From assembly GCA_011391275.1 (NCBI GenBank), contig JAABQW010000067.1, forward strand, positions 1 through 32,307: a stretch of DNA of 32,307 nucleotides, written 5' to 3'. Source of the stretch: Betaproteobacteria bacterium. Lineage in GTDB: Bacteria > Pseudomonadota > Gammaproteobacteria > Burkholderiales > Usitatibacteraceae. Positions 8,769 to 17,514 of this stretch are shown piece by piece. A program made the translations under genes and the position numbers. The first letter of the stretch is position 1. Each line of letters opens with the position of its first letter. A model generated the notes under the pieces. It was not told the origin of the DNA. It did not search any database and saw only the letters and a list, made by a program, of their open reading frames with translations.

Positions 8769-10604
8769 ATGAGCTCCGCCACCCTCCCGCAGGATTCCCC
8801 CAAGCCAGCCGAGCCGCCCGTCACGGGCGACGCCGGCGTGATCGCGAAGCTCCTGCCCTACCTGTGGGAGTACCGCGGGCGCGTCCTGCTGGCGATCGCC
8901 TTCCTGGTCACCGCCAAGTTCGCGAACCTCGCGGTGCCGCTCCTCATGAAGGCCATCGTCGACGGGTTGTCGGCGCCCAAGGCCGTGCTCGCCGTCCCCT
9001 TCGCGCTGCTGGCGGCCTACGGGCTGCTGCGCATGTCCTCCACGCTCTTCAACGAGCTGCGCGACGTCGTGTTCGTGAAGGTGGCGCAGCGCGCCATGCG
9101 GCGCGTGGCGTTGCAGGTCTTCGAGCACATGCACTCGCTGTCGCTGCGCTTCCACCTCGAGCGCCAGACGGGCGGCCTCACGCGCGACATCGAGCGCGGC
9201 ACGCGCGGCATCTCGACGCTCCTGAACTTCATGGTCTTCAGCGTGCTGCCCACCTTCTTCGAGATCGCGCTGGTGACCGGGTTCCTCATCGTGCGCTTCG
9301 ACGTCTGGTTCGGCGTCATCACCGTGGGCGCGCTGGTCCTCTACATCTCCGCGACCTTCCTCATCTCCGAGCGGCGCATCCACCACCGCCGCGCCATGAA
9401 CGAGTCGGACTCGAAGGCCAACACGCGCGCCATCGACTCGCTCATCAACTACGAGACGGTGAAGTACTTCGGCAACGAGGCCTTCGAGGCGCGGCGCTAC
9501 GACGAGAACCTGTCGCGCTACGAGGCGGCGGTGGTCACGAGCGAGACCTCGCTCGGGTTCCTGAACACCGTGCAGGCCGTCATCATCGCGGTGACCGTCT
9601 CGCTCCTCATGTGGCGCGCCGCGGACGGCATCGTGCACGGCGCGCTCACGCTGGGCGACCTGGTGATGGTGAACGCGCTCCTCATCCAGCTCTACATCCC
9701 GCTCAACTTCCTGGGCGTGCTCTACCGCGAGATCAAGCAGTCGCTGATCGACATGGAGACGATGTTCCGCCTGCTCGCGGTGAACCGCGAGATCGAGGAC
9801 AAGCCGGGCGCGCCCGGGCTCGCGGCGGCCGGCGGGTCGATCCGCTTCGAGAACGTGAACTTCGCCTACGACAAGCGGCGGCAGATCCTCTCGGGCGTGG
9901 ATTTCGAGGTGCCCGCGGGCAGGACGGTCGCCGTCGTGGGGGCGAGCGGCTCGGGGAAGTCGACGCTGGGGCGGCTCCTCTTCCGCTTCTACGACGTGCA
10001 GGAGGGCCGCATCCTGGTCGACGGGCAGGACATCCGCGACGTCACGCAGCTCTCCGTGCGCACCGCCATCGGCATCGTCCCGCAGGACACCGTGCTCTTC
10101 AACGACACGATCTACTACAACATCGCCTACGGCCGCCCCCGGGCGAGGCGCGAGGAGGTGGAGGAGGCGGCCAAGGTCGCCCACATCCTCGACTTCATCG
10201 AGAGCCTGCCGGACAAGTGGGAGACGATGGTGGGCGAGCGGGGGCTCAAGCTCTCCGGCGGCGAGAAGCAGCGCGTGTCGATTGCGCGCACGGTGCTCAA
10301 GGACCCGCCCATCCTCATCTTCGACGAGGCGACCTCGGCGCTGGACTCGGGGACGGAAAAGGCGATCCAGGCGGAGCTCGCGGAGATCTCGAGGAACCGC
10401 ACGACGCTCGTCATCGCCCATCGGCTGTCCACCGTCGTCGACGCCGACCAGATCCTGGTGATGGATGCCGGGCGCATCGTGGAGCGGGGCACGTTCCGCA
10501 GCCTCATCGCGCAGGAGGGCCTGTTCGCGGAGATGTGGCGACTGCAGCAGCAGGAGGAGTCCGAGGACGACGCCGTGCGCGCCACCGGAAAGGAAACGTC
10601 ATGA
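8769..10604 (+). CDS. ABC transporter permease/ATP-binding protein, Atm1/heavy-metal exporter type
   Basis: LINYETVKYFGNEAFEARRYD (Atm1 signature), Walker A GASGSGKST, LSGGEKQR, Walker B ILIFDEATSALD. An in-frame upstream ATG at 8712 would overlap hyi; 8769 preferred. Confidence 0.92.
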   Translation: MSSATLPQDSPKPAEPPVTGDAGVIAKLLPYLWEYRGRVLLAIAFLVTAKFANLAVPLLMKAIVDGLSAPKAVLAVPFALLAAYGLLRMSSTLFNELRDVVFVKVAQRAMRRVALQVFEHMHSLSLRFHLERQTGGLTRDIERGTRGISTLLNFMVFSVLPTFFEIALVTGFLIVRFDVWFGVITVGALVLYISATFLISERRIHHRRAMNESDSKANTRAIDSLINYETVKYFGNEAFEARRYDENLSRYEAAVVTSETSLGFLNTVQAVIIAVTVSLLMWRAADGIVHGALTLGDLVMVNALLIQLYIPLNFLGVLYREIKQSLIDMETMFRLLAVNREIEDKPGAPGLAAAGGSIRFENVNFAYDKRRQILSGVDFEVPAGRTVAVVGASGSGKSTLGRLLFRFYDVQEGRILVDGQDIRDVTQLSVRTAIGIVPQDTVLFNDTIYYNIAYGRPRARREEVEEAAKVAHILDFIESLPDKWETMVGERGLKLSGGEKQRVSIARTVLKDPPILIFDEATSALDSGTEKAIQAELAEISRNRTTLVIAHRLSTVVDADQILVMDAGRIVERGTFRSLIAQEGLFAEMWRLQQQEESEDDAVRATGKETS

Positions 10605-10993
10605 GGAAAGTCGACCTGGTTCTCGCGGCCGCGGTACTCGCCGCGGGGTGCGCAACGGTGTTGCCGGCGCCGGCGCCGGTGCCCGGCGAGGCACGCATCG
10701 TCCCGGCGGAGCGCCGCGGCTGGAACGCGCCCGTCGAGCCGAACCTGTACCGCGTGGAATTCGACGCGGTGCGGGTGCGCGAGATCGCCCGGGAGGCGGC
10801 GAGGCTGTCCCGGCACCGCTTCGAAGGGGACCTCCCTGCCGCGGAAGTCGCCGCCATGGAGCTCGATGCCGAGCGCGAACTCCGCGCCCGCGGCAAGTGC
10901 GACGGCGGCGCGCGGCTCGTGTCTCCCGCCAGCCTGGGCGACAGCCCGGCCGGCGTGAGCGCCATCTTCAAGTGCATCCCGCCGGTCTTCTAG
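10601..10993 (+). CDS. Small predicted lipoprotein of unknown function
   Basis: MRKVDLVLAAAVLAAGCAT lipobox; ATG overlaps the ABC gene stop by 4 bp (ATGA). Confidence 0.7.
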   Translation: MRKVDLVLAAAVLAAGCATVLPAPAPVPGEARIVPAERRGWNAPVEPNLYRVEFDAVRVREIAREAARLSRHRFEGDLPAAEVAAMELDAERELRARGKCDGGARLVSPASLGDSPAGVSAIFKCIPPVF

Positions 10994-11014
10994 TCCGCGG
11001 CGCGTGGCCGCGCG

Positions 11015-11806
11015 TCAGCCGGCGAGATGGGCGCGCAGGGCCGCGAGCACCTCGCGCGGCGCCTCGCTCATCATCGCGTGTCCCGCGTCCAGCGCCACGA
11101 AGCGCGCGCCCGGAATCTCCCGCGCGAGCGCCTGGCCGGACTTCCACGGCGTCATCTGGTCGCGCTGTCCGGCGACAACCAGCGTCGGGACCGCCAGGGC
11201 GCGGATCGCTTCCGGGGAGGGCGCCCAGGCGTGGCAGGCCGCGAGGTCGGCGTACTGCACGCCCGCTCCCGAGCGCGCCACCAGTTGCCGGCTCGCCCCG
11301 GCGAGCGTGAGTCCGGGAATCGCGCTCGTCGCGAGCGCCACCTGGCGCGCGTGGCCCCAGGCGGTCTGCATGTCGAATGCGGCGGGCGAGTCGTCCTTTG
11401 CCGCGGCGAGGAACGCCTCGCCCACCGGCATGGGCGCCGAGGTGCCCAGGAGGGCCAGCCTCGCGACGCGCGCCGGGTGGCGGATCGCCGTTTCCAGCGC
11501 CACGAGGGAACCCATGCTGTGGCCTACCACGTGCGCGCGCGCCATGCACGCGGCCTCGATGAATGCGGCCACCCAGTCCGCCATCGCCTCGATGGAGGTG
11601 CGCAGCGCCCCGGGGCTGCGACCGTGGCCGGGCAGGTCGACGGCGAGCGCGGAGTAGCCGTGGTGCGCGAGGTAGCGCGACTGCCACTGCCAGGTGCTGT
11701 GGTCCAGCGCCGCGCCGTGGACGAAGACGACGGCGGGCTGCGCCGGGTCGAAGGGCCTGCCGCCCGTGTAGGCGTAGGCCGGGTAGCCCTGCACGATGAA
11801 GTTCAT
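11015..11806 (-). CDS. Alpha/beta hydrolase
   Basis: VVFVHGAALDHSTWQWQSRYLA, nucleophile elbow GHSMGS, catalytic His region LDAGHAMMSEAP. Confidence 0.9.
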   Translation of the reverse strand: MNFIVQGYPAYAYTGGRPFDPAQPAVVFVHGAALDHSTWQWQSRYLAHHGYSALAVDLPGHGRSPGALRTSIEAMADWVAAFIEAACMARAHVVGHSMGSLVALETAIRHPARVARLALLGTSAPMPVGEAFLAAAKDDSPAAFDMQTAWGHARQVALATSAIPGLTLAGASRQLVARSGAGVQYADLAACHAWAPSPEAIRALAVPTLVVAGQRDQMTPWKSGQALAREIPGARFVALDAGHAMMSEAPREVLAALRAHLAG

Positions 11807-13101
11807 TTCTGCGAGGCGCGCAGCGCGCGGGCGAGATCCTCGACGAGGTCGTCGGGATGCTCGAGGCCGATCGACAGGCGCACGGTGTCCGCGGTGATGC
11901 CCGCCTGCGCCAGCGCCGCGTCGTCCATGCGGAAGTGCGTCGTCGAGGCCGGGTGGATCACGAGCGACCTGGCGTCGCCGATGTTGGCGAGGTGCGAGAA
12001 GAGCGCCAGCGCCTCGATGAACTTCCGGCCCGCCTCGCGTCCGCCCTTCAGCTCGAAGGAGAGGATGGCGCTGCAACCCGCCGGGTAGAGCCTCGCGGCG
12101 AGCGCGTGGTCCGGGTGCGTGGCGAGTCCCGGGTGGTGCACGCGCGTCACCGCCTCGTGCCCCGCGAGGAACCCGGCGACGATCGCCGTGGTCGCGACGT
12201 GGCGCGGCATGCGCAGGTGCAGTGTCTCCAGCCCCTGCAGGACCTGGAAGGCGGTCATCGCCGCCATGCAGGCGCCGAAGTCGCGCAGGCCCTCGCGCCG
12301 CGCGCGCAGCAGGAACGCGGAGACGGGCGACTCCTCGGTGAAGACCATGCCGTGGAACCCCTCGTAGGGCTGCGAGAGGGTCGGGAATTTGCCGGACGCG
12401 TCCCAGTCGAAGCGGCCCCCGTCGACGAGCACGCCGCCGATCACCACGCCGTGGCCGGAGAGGAACTTCGTCGCCGAGTGCACGACCAGGTGCGCGCCCA
12501 TGTCCAGGGCGCGGCCGAGGTACGGCGTGGTCACGGTCGCGTCGACGAGGAGCGGGATCGCGTGCTCGCCGGCGAGCGCGCCGAGCGCCGGGATGTCGAG
12601 CACGTCCACCGAGGGGTTGCCCACCGTCTCGCCGAAGAGGAGCCGCGTGTCGGGCCGGATCGCGCGCCGCCAGGCGTCGGCGTCGCGGGGCGGGACGAAC
12701 GTGGTCTCGATGCCGAAGCGGGGCAGGGTGTAGTGCAGGAGGTTGTGCGAGCCGCCGTACAGGCTCGCCGACGAGACGATGTGGCCGCCCTTGCCCATGA
12801 TCGTGGCGATGGCCAGGTGCAGGGCGGCCTGGCCGCTCGCGGTGGCGATCGCGCCGACGCCGCCCTCGAGCGCGGCCATGCGCTCCTCGAACACCGCCAC
12901 CGTCGGGTTGGAAAGCCGCGAGTACACGTGGCCCGGCGCCTCCATGTTGAAGAGCGCCGCCGCGGTGTCCGTGTCGGGCAGCACGTAGCTTGCGGTCTGG
13001 TAGATCGGCACGGCGCAAGCACCCGTGGCCGGGTCGGGCGACTGGCCGGCGTGCACGGCCAGCGTATCCGGGTGCGGGATCTTTGGAGGGGAATGAGCCA
13101 T
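11803..13101 (-). CDS. metY: O-acetylhomoserine/O-succinylhomoserine sulfhydrylase family (Cys/Met metabolism PLP enzyme)
   Basis: HPDTLAVHAGQSPDPATGACAVPIYQTASY, YSRLSNPTV, PLP-lysine HSATKFLSGHG. Confidence 0.9.
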   Translation of the reverse strand: MAHSPPKIPHPDTLAVHAGQSPDPATGACAVPIYQTASYVLPDTDTAAALFNMEAPGHVYSRLSNPTVAVFEERMAALEGGVGAIATASGQAALHLAIATIMGKGGHIVSSASLYGGSHNLLHYTLPRFGIETTFVPPRDADAWRRAIRPDTRLLFGETVGNPSVDVLDIPALGALAGEHAIPLLVDATVTTPYLGRALDMGAHLVVHSATKFLSGHGVVIGGVLVDGGRFDWDASGKFPTLSQPYEGFHGMVFTEESPVSAFLLRARREGLRDFGACMAAMTAFQVLQGLETLHLRMPRHVATTAIVAGFLAGHEAVTRVHHPGLATHPDHALAARLYPAGCSAILSFELKGGREAGRKFIEALALFSHLANIGDARSLVIHPASTTHFRMDDAALAQAGITADTVRLSIGLEHPDDLVEDLARALRASQK

Positions 13102-13141
13102 GGAATCAGGGATTTGGGATTTCTTCTTGAGACGGCTTATC

Positions 13142-13171
13142 TTGTCACGGACGCCATATCTTTGCTATGGT
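13142..13171 (+). promoter_or_regulatory. Possible sigma70-like promoter for the PBP7-type gene
   Basis: TTGTCA (13142-13147), 18-bp spacer, TATGGT (13166-13171) in a relatively AT-rich divergent intergenic region. Confidence 0.35.
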
Positions 13172-13199
13172 GCGGCTTGCCCCGTTCCGATCGGCTCCC

Positions 13200-14102
13200 A
13201 TGAAGCGCCTCGCCGCCCTTTTCGCCCTGCTCGCCCTTGCCACCGCGGCCGTCGCCGCGGACAAGCCCGTATCGCGCGCCAAGGCGACGAAGGCCACGCG
13301 GGCCGTCGCGGACGTGGACAAGGACGGCGACCCGAACCTCATGTCGACGGCGGCCCTGGTGCTCGACGCCAAGACGGGCGAGACGCTCTACGCCAAGAAC
13401 GCCGACACCGTCCATCCCATCGCCTCGATCACCAAGCTGATGACGGCGATGGTGGTCCTCGACTCGAAGCTGCCGCTCGACGAGCCCGTCCAGATCACCA
13501 CCGAGGACCTCGACCTCCTCAAGGGAACGCGGTCGCGTCTTCCCGTGGGCGCCCATTTCCGCCGCGACGACCTCATCCGCATCGCGCTGGTGGCTTCCGA
13601 CAACCGCGCCGCAGCCGCGCTCGGGCGCGCCTACCCGGGCGGCACCGGCGCCTTCGTGGACGCGATGAACGCCAAGGCGAAGCTGCTGGGCCTCGATTCC
13701 ACGCGCTTCGTGGATTCGAGCGGGCTCGCACCCGGCAACGTCTCCAGCCCCGCGGAGCTCGGCCGCCTCGTGGCCGAGGCCTCCAAGTACGACGTCATCC
13801 GCGAGTACTCGACCACGCCGGCCATCGACGTGACGCTGCCGACCACCGGCCGCAAGCTCGCCTACGTGAACACCAACGCCCTCGTGCGCGCGGGCGAGTG
13901 GGAAATCGGCGTCTCCAAGACCGGCTACATCAGCGAATCCGGCAAGTGCCTCGTCATGCAGGCGATGATCGCCAACACCCCCGTCGTGATCGTGCTCCTG
14001 GATTCCTGGGGCCGCCTCACGCGCATCGGGGACGCCAACCGCATCAAGCGCTGGCTCGAGAAGAACCCCGCCCGCCTCGCCGGCGCCCTGCGCGCGGGCT
14101 GA
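13200..14102 (+). CDS. pbpG: D-alanyl-D-alanine endopeptidase, PBP7/PbpG type
   Basis: Signal peptide; SITKLMTA (SxxK), SDNRA (SxN), KTGYISESGKC (KTG) motifs of peptidase S11. Confidence 0.9.
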   Translation: MKRLAALFALLALATAAVAADKPVSRAKATKATRAVADVDKDGDPNLMSTAALVLDAKTGETLYAKNADTVHPIASITKLMTAMVVLDSKLPLDEPVQITTEDLDLLKGTRSRLPVGAHFRRDDLIRIALVASDNRAAAALGRAYPGGTGAFVDAMNAKAKLLGLDSTRFVDSSGLAPGNVSSPAELGRLVAEASKYDVIREYSTTPAIDVTLPTTGRKLAYVNTNALVRAGEWEIGVSKTGYISESGKCLVMQAMIANTPVVIVLLDSWGRLTRIGDANRIKRWLEKNPARLAGALRAG

Positions 14103-14136
14103 TCCCCTTTTTCGTCGCCTGGCCCGGCAGCGCTCG

Positions 14137-16479
14137 CTAGAGCGCGTGCCCCTCCGCGTCCACCGCGTCGAGCTGGTGCGCGTCGGGCGCCTCCGCGGGT
14201 GCCGGGATCCAGCGCCCGAAGCAGGCGCGGTCCTTGAGGCAGGGGTCGGAGAGCGTTCGCAGGAACGCCGCGATGTCGGCCACGGCGGACTGCGGCACGC
14301 GCGCCAGGTCGATCCGCGGCATCGACACCGCCGGGAACGAGGCCTGGTCGCTCTTCATCTTCGCGAGCGCATCCAGGGTGTTGCGCGTGACGTCCGCGGC
14401 AGAATCCGCGCAGTCCGGCGTCGCGGCGAACACCGGCAGCGCGCACCACTGGCGATTCGCCAGGAAGGCGCTCACGACCGCATCGGGAGTGAAGTAGTGC
14501 TCGATCGCCCTTTCGAGCGTCGCGTAGGCCCCGGAGTGCCCGTAGGGCCCCGTCAGCTCGACGTTGAGCAGCGAGGGCGTGCGGAAGCGGTATCGCTCGA
14601 TCTGGTCTCCCGACTGCCGCCCGCGACCGAAGTCGTCCATGGCGCCCGTGCCGTCGCCCATCCCGGGCCCGACCTGCGGGAAGCCGATCGCGTGGTGCTG
14701 CTCGTTGGACAGGAAATCGCCCGCGTGGCACTGCACGCAATTCGCGCCGCCGCTGTCCAGCGGGCGGAAGAAGAAGAGCGCCCCGCGCTTGGCCTGCTCG
14801 CCGATGGCGGCATTGTCGCCGCGGACATAGCGGGCGAAGGGGGGGTCGACGAACGTCGCCGAGCGCTGGTACTCCGCGATCGCGAGTGCGATGTTGTCGA
14901 AGGTGACGAGCTGCTCGGCGGCGCCCGCCGGGCTGGCGAAGGCGGCGCGGAACTTCTGCAGCCACTGGCCGGGGGCGAGCTGCCCGCGGCCGGTGCCGTA
15001 GTCCCCGAGCCGCGCGGCGAGGTGCGCCCGGATCGCGTTGTCGCCCGTGATGCCCGGGAAGCCCGTGCCGAGCATCTCGGCTGCGCCCACCACCGGGAAT
15101 CGCGCCTGTGCCGCGGGCAGCGTGGGGCCCGCCGCCGGATCCGCCACGTTCGGCGGGGTGTCGGGCGTGCGGATGCCGCTGCCGGCCCCGTTGCGGTTGG
15201 CGAGCTTGCCGAGGCTTTCGACCCGTGAATCCCAGAAGTGCGCGGCATCGTGAAGGCCGACGTTGAAGAACGTGTTGGCGTTGCGCCCGACGAGCAGGCG
15301 GCCCGAGGCGAGCCGGCGGCCCGGGCCCACGACGTTCGCGCTCTGTGCGCCCGCGCCGATGGAAACGGAGAGCCCGTCGCCGCCGCCCAGGGCGGGGTGG
15401 TGGCAGGAGGCGCACGCGGCGTCGTTGGCGGCGCTCAGTGCCTTGCTGAAGAAGAGGAGCTTGCCGAGCTGCGGCAGCGGGTCGTCGATCGCAGGCAAGG
15501 TGCGCCCGTTGCGCAGGTTGCCGGCTAGGCCGTTCCCCGCGAGCAACGGGCGGAGCATCAGGTCCGTGGCCGAAGGCGGCGTTGCGGGCTGGTCGGTGCA
15601 GGGAAGTCCCGCCAGCGGCCCCACGAGACGGGAGAGCTCCACCGTGAAGGCCTGGTCGCCGGCGTACGCCAGGCGCAGCCGCGAGCAAGACAGGAAGTCG
15701 AGCGTCGCCACGCCGGCCGCGGCGATCGCCACGTCGGCGGAGCGGAAGCCGGCGCCGAACCGGGCGCCCGACCCCGTCACCAGCGGGATCGAGAGGCGCG
15801 TCGCGCCGGCGGCGAAGTCGGCGTTGCCCACCAGCCACGAGGCCGCGCCGGTGGCGGTGTAGGTGAAGTAGGCGAGGTAGGCGACGTTGCGCCCGCCCAC
15901 GGTCTCGAAGGTGACGAACTGCCCTTCGCCGGCGCGCACGGCGTTCCACCAGGAGCCGGACATGACGCCCGCGAACGCCGGCGTCGGTCCCGACGGCGCA
16001 GGGTCGGTGCACCCGGCACCCGCCAGCGGACCCACCAGCCGCGTGAGGTCGAGCGTGATGCCCGGCATCGCCGAGTGGCGCAGGCGCAGGCGGGTGCAGG
16101 AGACGAACTCGAGCGTGGCCGTGCCGGCCGGGGCGAACTGCGCGTCGGAGGCCTGGTAGCCGGCGCCGAAGCGCGCCCCGGTGCCCGAGACGACCGGTAT
16201 CGCGATGCTCGTCGCCCCGGGCGTGTAGTCCGCGTTACCGACGTGCCAGGTGGCGCTTCCGGAGGCGGTGTACGTGAAGTAGGCCAGGTAGGCGACGTTG
16301 CGCGTGCCCACGGTCTCGAAGGTGATGAACTGCCCCTCGCCGCCGCGGCCCGCGTCCCACCAGGAGCCGGACATGGTGCCGGAGAAGGTCTGGGCCAGGG
16401 CGGGAGCGCTGCAGGCCGCCACCCAGGCGACGAGCGCGATCGCGGTCCGGCGGGTGAGCGTGGCGACGAAGGCGCGCAT
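14137..16479 (-). CDS. Di-heme cytochrome c peroxidase (CcpA/MauG family) with two N-terminal tandem accessory domains
   Basis: Signal peptide MRAFVATLTRRTAIALVAWVAACSAPALA; heme motifs CASCHH and CVQCH; FFNVGLHDAAHFWDSRVESL, TPSLLNVELTGPYGHSGAYATLERAIEHY typical of the family. Confidence 0.9.
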   Translation of the reverse strand: MRAFVATLTRRTAIALVAWVAACSAPALAQTFSGTMSGSWWDAGRGGEGQFITFETVGTRNVAYLAYFTYTASGSATWHVGNADYTPGATSIAIPVVSGTGARFGAGYQASDAQFAPAGTATLEFVSCTRLRLRHSAMPGITLDLTRLVGPLAGAGCTDPAPSGPTPAFAGVMSGSWWNAVRAGEGQFVTFETVGGRNVAYLAYFTYTATGAASWLVGNADFAAGATRLSIPLVTGSGARFGAGFRSADVAIAAAGVATLDFLSCSRLRLAYAGDQAFTVELSRLVGPLAGLPCTDQPATPPSATDLMLRPLLAGNGLAGNLRNGRTLPAIDDPLPQLGKLLFFSKALSAANDAACASCHHPALGGGDGLSVSIGAGAQSANVVGPGRRLASGRLLVGRNANTFFNVGLHDAAHFWDSRVESLGKLANRNGAGSGIRTPDTPPNVADPAAGPTLPAAQARFPVVGAAEMLGTGFPGITGDNAIRAHLAARLGDYGTGRGQLAPGQWLQKFRAAFASPAGAAEQLVTFDNIALAIAEYQRSATFVDPPFARYVRGDNAAIGEQAKRGALFFFRPLDSGGANCVQCHAGDFLSNEQHHAIGFPQVGPGMGDGTGAMDDFGRGRQSGDQIERYRFRTPSLLNVELTGPYGHSGAYATLERAIEHYFTPDAVVSAFLANRQWCALPVFAATPDCADSAADVTRNTLDALAKMKSDQASFPAVSMPRIDLARVPQSAVADIAAFLRTLSDPCLKDRACFGRWIPAPAEAPDAHQLDAVDAEGHAL
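15571..16392 (-). repeat. Two tandem protein-coding repeats of about 137 aa (411 bp) in the cytochrome c peroxidase N-terminus
   Basis: FSGTMSGSWWDAGRGGEGQFITFETVGTRNVAYLAYFTYTASGSATWHVGNADYTPGA versus FAGVMSGSWWNAVRAGEGQFVTFETVGGRNVAYLAYFTYTATGAASWLVGNADFAAGA; equivalent bases offset by 411 bp (15863 vs 16274). Confidence 0.9.
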
Positions 16480-16580
16480 GAAGGCTTCCTCTTCCCGGTC
16501 GGCCCGCGGTCGTCGTGGGCGGCCAGACAATAGCACGGCGACCGCCGTCGCCGCCTTCGCCGCGCTGCTACACTGCCCCC

Positions 16581-17303
16581 ATGAAAGTGGGACTCTTCGT
16601 CACCTGCCTCGTGGACCTCGCCCGGCCCGGGATCGGGTTCGCGGCGCTGAAACTCCTCGAGGGCGCCGGCTGCGAGGTCGTGGTGCCCGAATCCCAGACC
16701 TGCTGCGGCCAGCCCGGCTACAACTCGGGCGGGCGGGAGGTCGCGAAGGCGCTCGCTCGCAAGGTGCTGGCCGAGTTCCGCGACTGCGACTACGTGGTGG
16801 CCCCTTCGGGCTCCTGCTCGGGGCAGATGAAGGTCGCCACCGTGCACGACCTCTTCAAGGGGGAGCCCGACCTGCCGGAGTTCGAGGCGCTCGCGGCGAA
16901 GTGGTACGAGCTCTCCCAGTTCCTCGTTGAAGTGCTCAAGGTCGACAAGGTGCCCGGCCGGTTCGACGGCACGGTCACCTACCACGACAGCTGCTCGGGG
17001 CTTCGCGAGCTGGGCGTGAAGATGCAGCCGCGCTACCTGCTGCAGATGGCCGGCGCGAAGATCGCGGAGATGGACGGCGCCGAGCGCTGTTGCGGCTTCG
17101 GCGGCACCTTCTCCATCAAGCTGGGCGACATCTCGACGCGCATGTGCGAGAACAAGTGCGAGTCGGTCCGCGCCACGGGTGCGGGCGCCATCGTGGGCGG
17201 CGACCTCGGTTGCCTGCTCAACATCGAGGGGCGCCTGCGCAGGACGGGGGACAGGGACACGAAGGTGCTGCACTTCGCGCAGGTGATCGCCGGCGAGGGC
17301 TGA
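16581..17303 (+). CDS. lutA: (Fe-S)-binding lactate utilization protein LutA/LldE
   Basis: CCGQPGYNSGG and CCGFGGTFSIKLGDISTRM cysteine-rich CCG-domain motifs; followed by LutB and LutC homologues. Confidence 0.92.
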   Translation: MKVGLFVTCLVDLARPGIGFAALKLLEGAGCEVVVPESQTCCGQPGYNSGGREVAKALARKVLAEFRDCDYVVAPSGSCSGQMKVATVHDLFKGEPDLPEFEALAAKWYELSQFLVEVLKVDKVPGRFDGTVTYHDSCSGLRELGVKMQPRYLLQMAGAKIAEMDGAERCCGFGGTFSIKLGDISTRMCENKCESVRATGAGAIVGGDLGCLLNIEGRLRRTGDRDTKVLHFAQVIAGEG

Positions 17304-17311
17304 CGGTTGCG

Positions 17312-17495
17312 GTAAACCTTTGGAACACGGATGAACACGGATGGACACGGATGAACACGGATAAGGCAATGCGAGAGACTCGAATCCACTGCCGGAGTCC
17401 GCGAACCTCACGCCTTGGGCACGGGCACCATCGAAGTGGGGGTTATCCGTGTTCATCCGTGTCCATCCGTGTTCATCCGTGTTCCAAAGGTTTAC
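17312..17495. repeat. Perfect inverted repeat, 53-bp arms (17312-17364 / 17443-17495), 78-nt loop, built from 10-bp AACACGGATG units
   Basis: Left arm GTAAACCTTTGGAACACGGATGAACACGGATGGACACGGATGAACACGGATAA is the exact reverse complement of the right arm. Confidence 0.93.
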
Positions 17496-17514
17496 TCCCC
17501 AGCGGAGCATAGAA

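Noticed and set aside
7932-10421. 829-aa minus-strand ORF over the ABC exporter and hyi
   Set aside because: Shadow frame of two recognised genes; composition biased, no domain seen.
5960-10993. 1677-aa plus-strand ORF
   Set aside because: Mostly low-complexity Arg/Gly/Ala/His/Glu translation antisense to well-supported minus-strand genes (MFS, PDZ, hyi), then out of frame over the ABC exporter; a high-GC artefact. Only its in-frame tail (10601-10993) is a plausible gene.
14103-14136. Terminator between the convergent pbpG and peroxidase genes
   Set aside because: A short T-run (CCCCTTTTTCG) is present but I could not find a convincing preceding stem.
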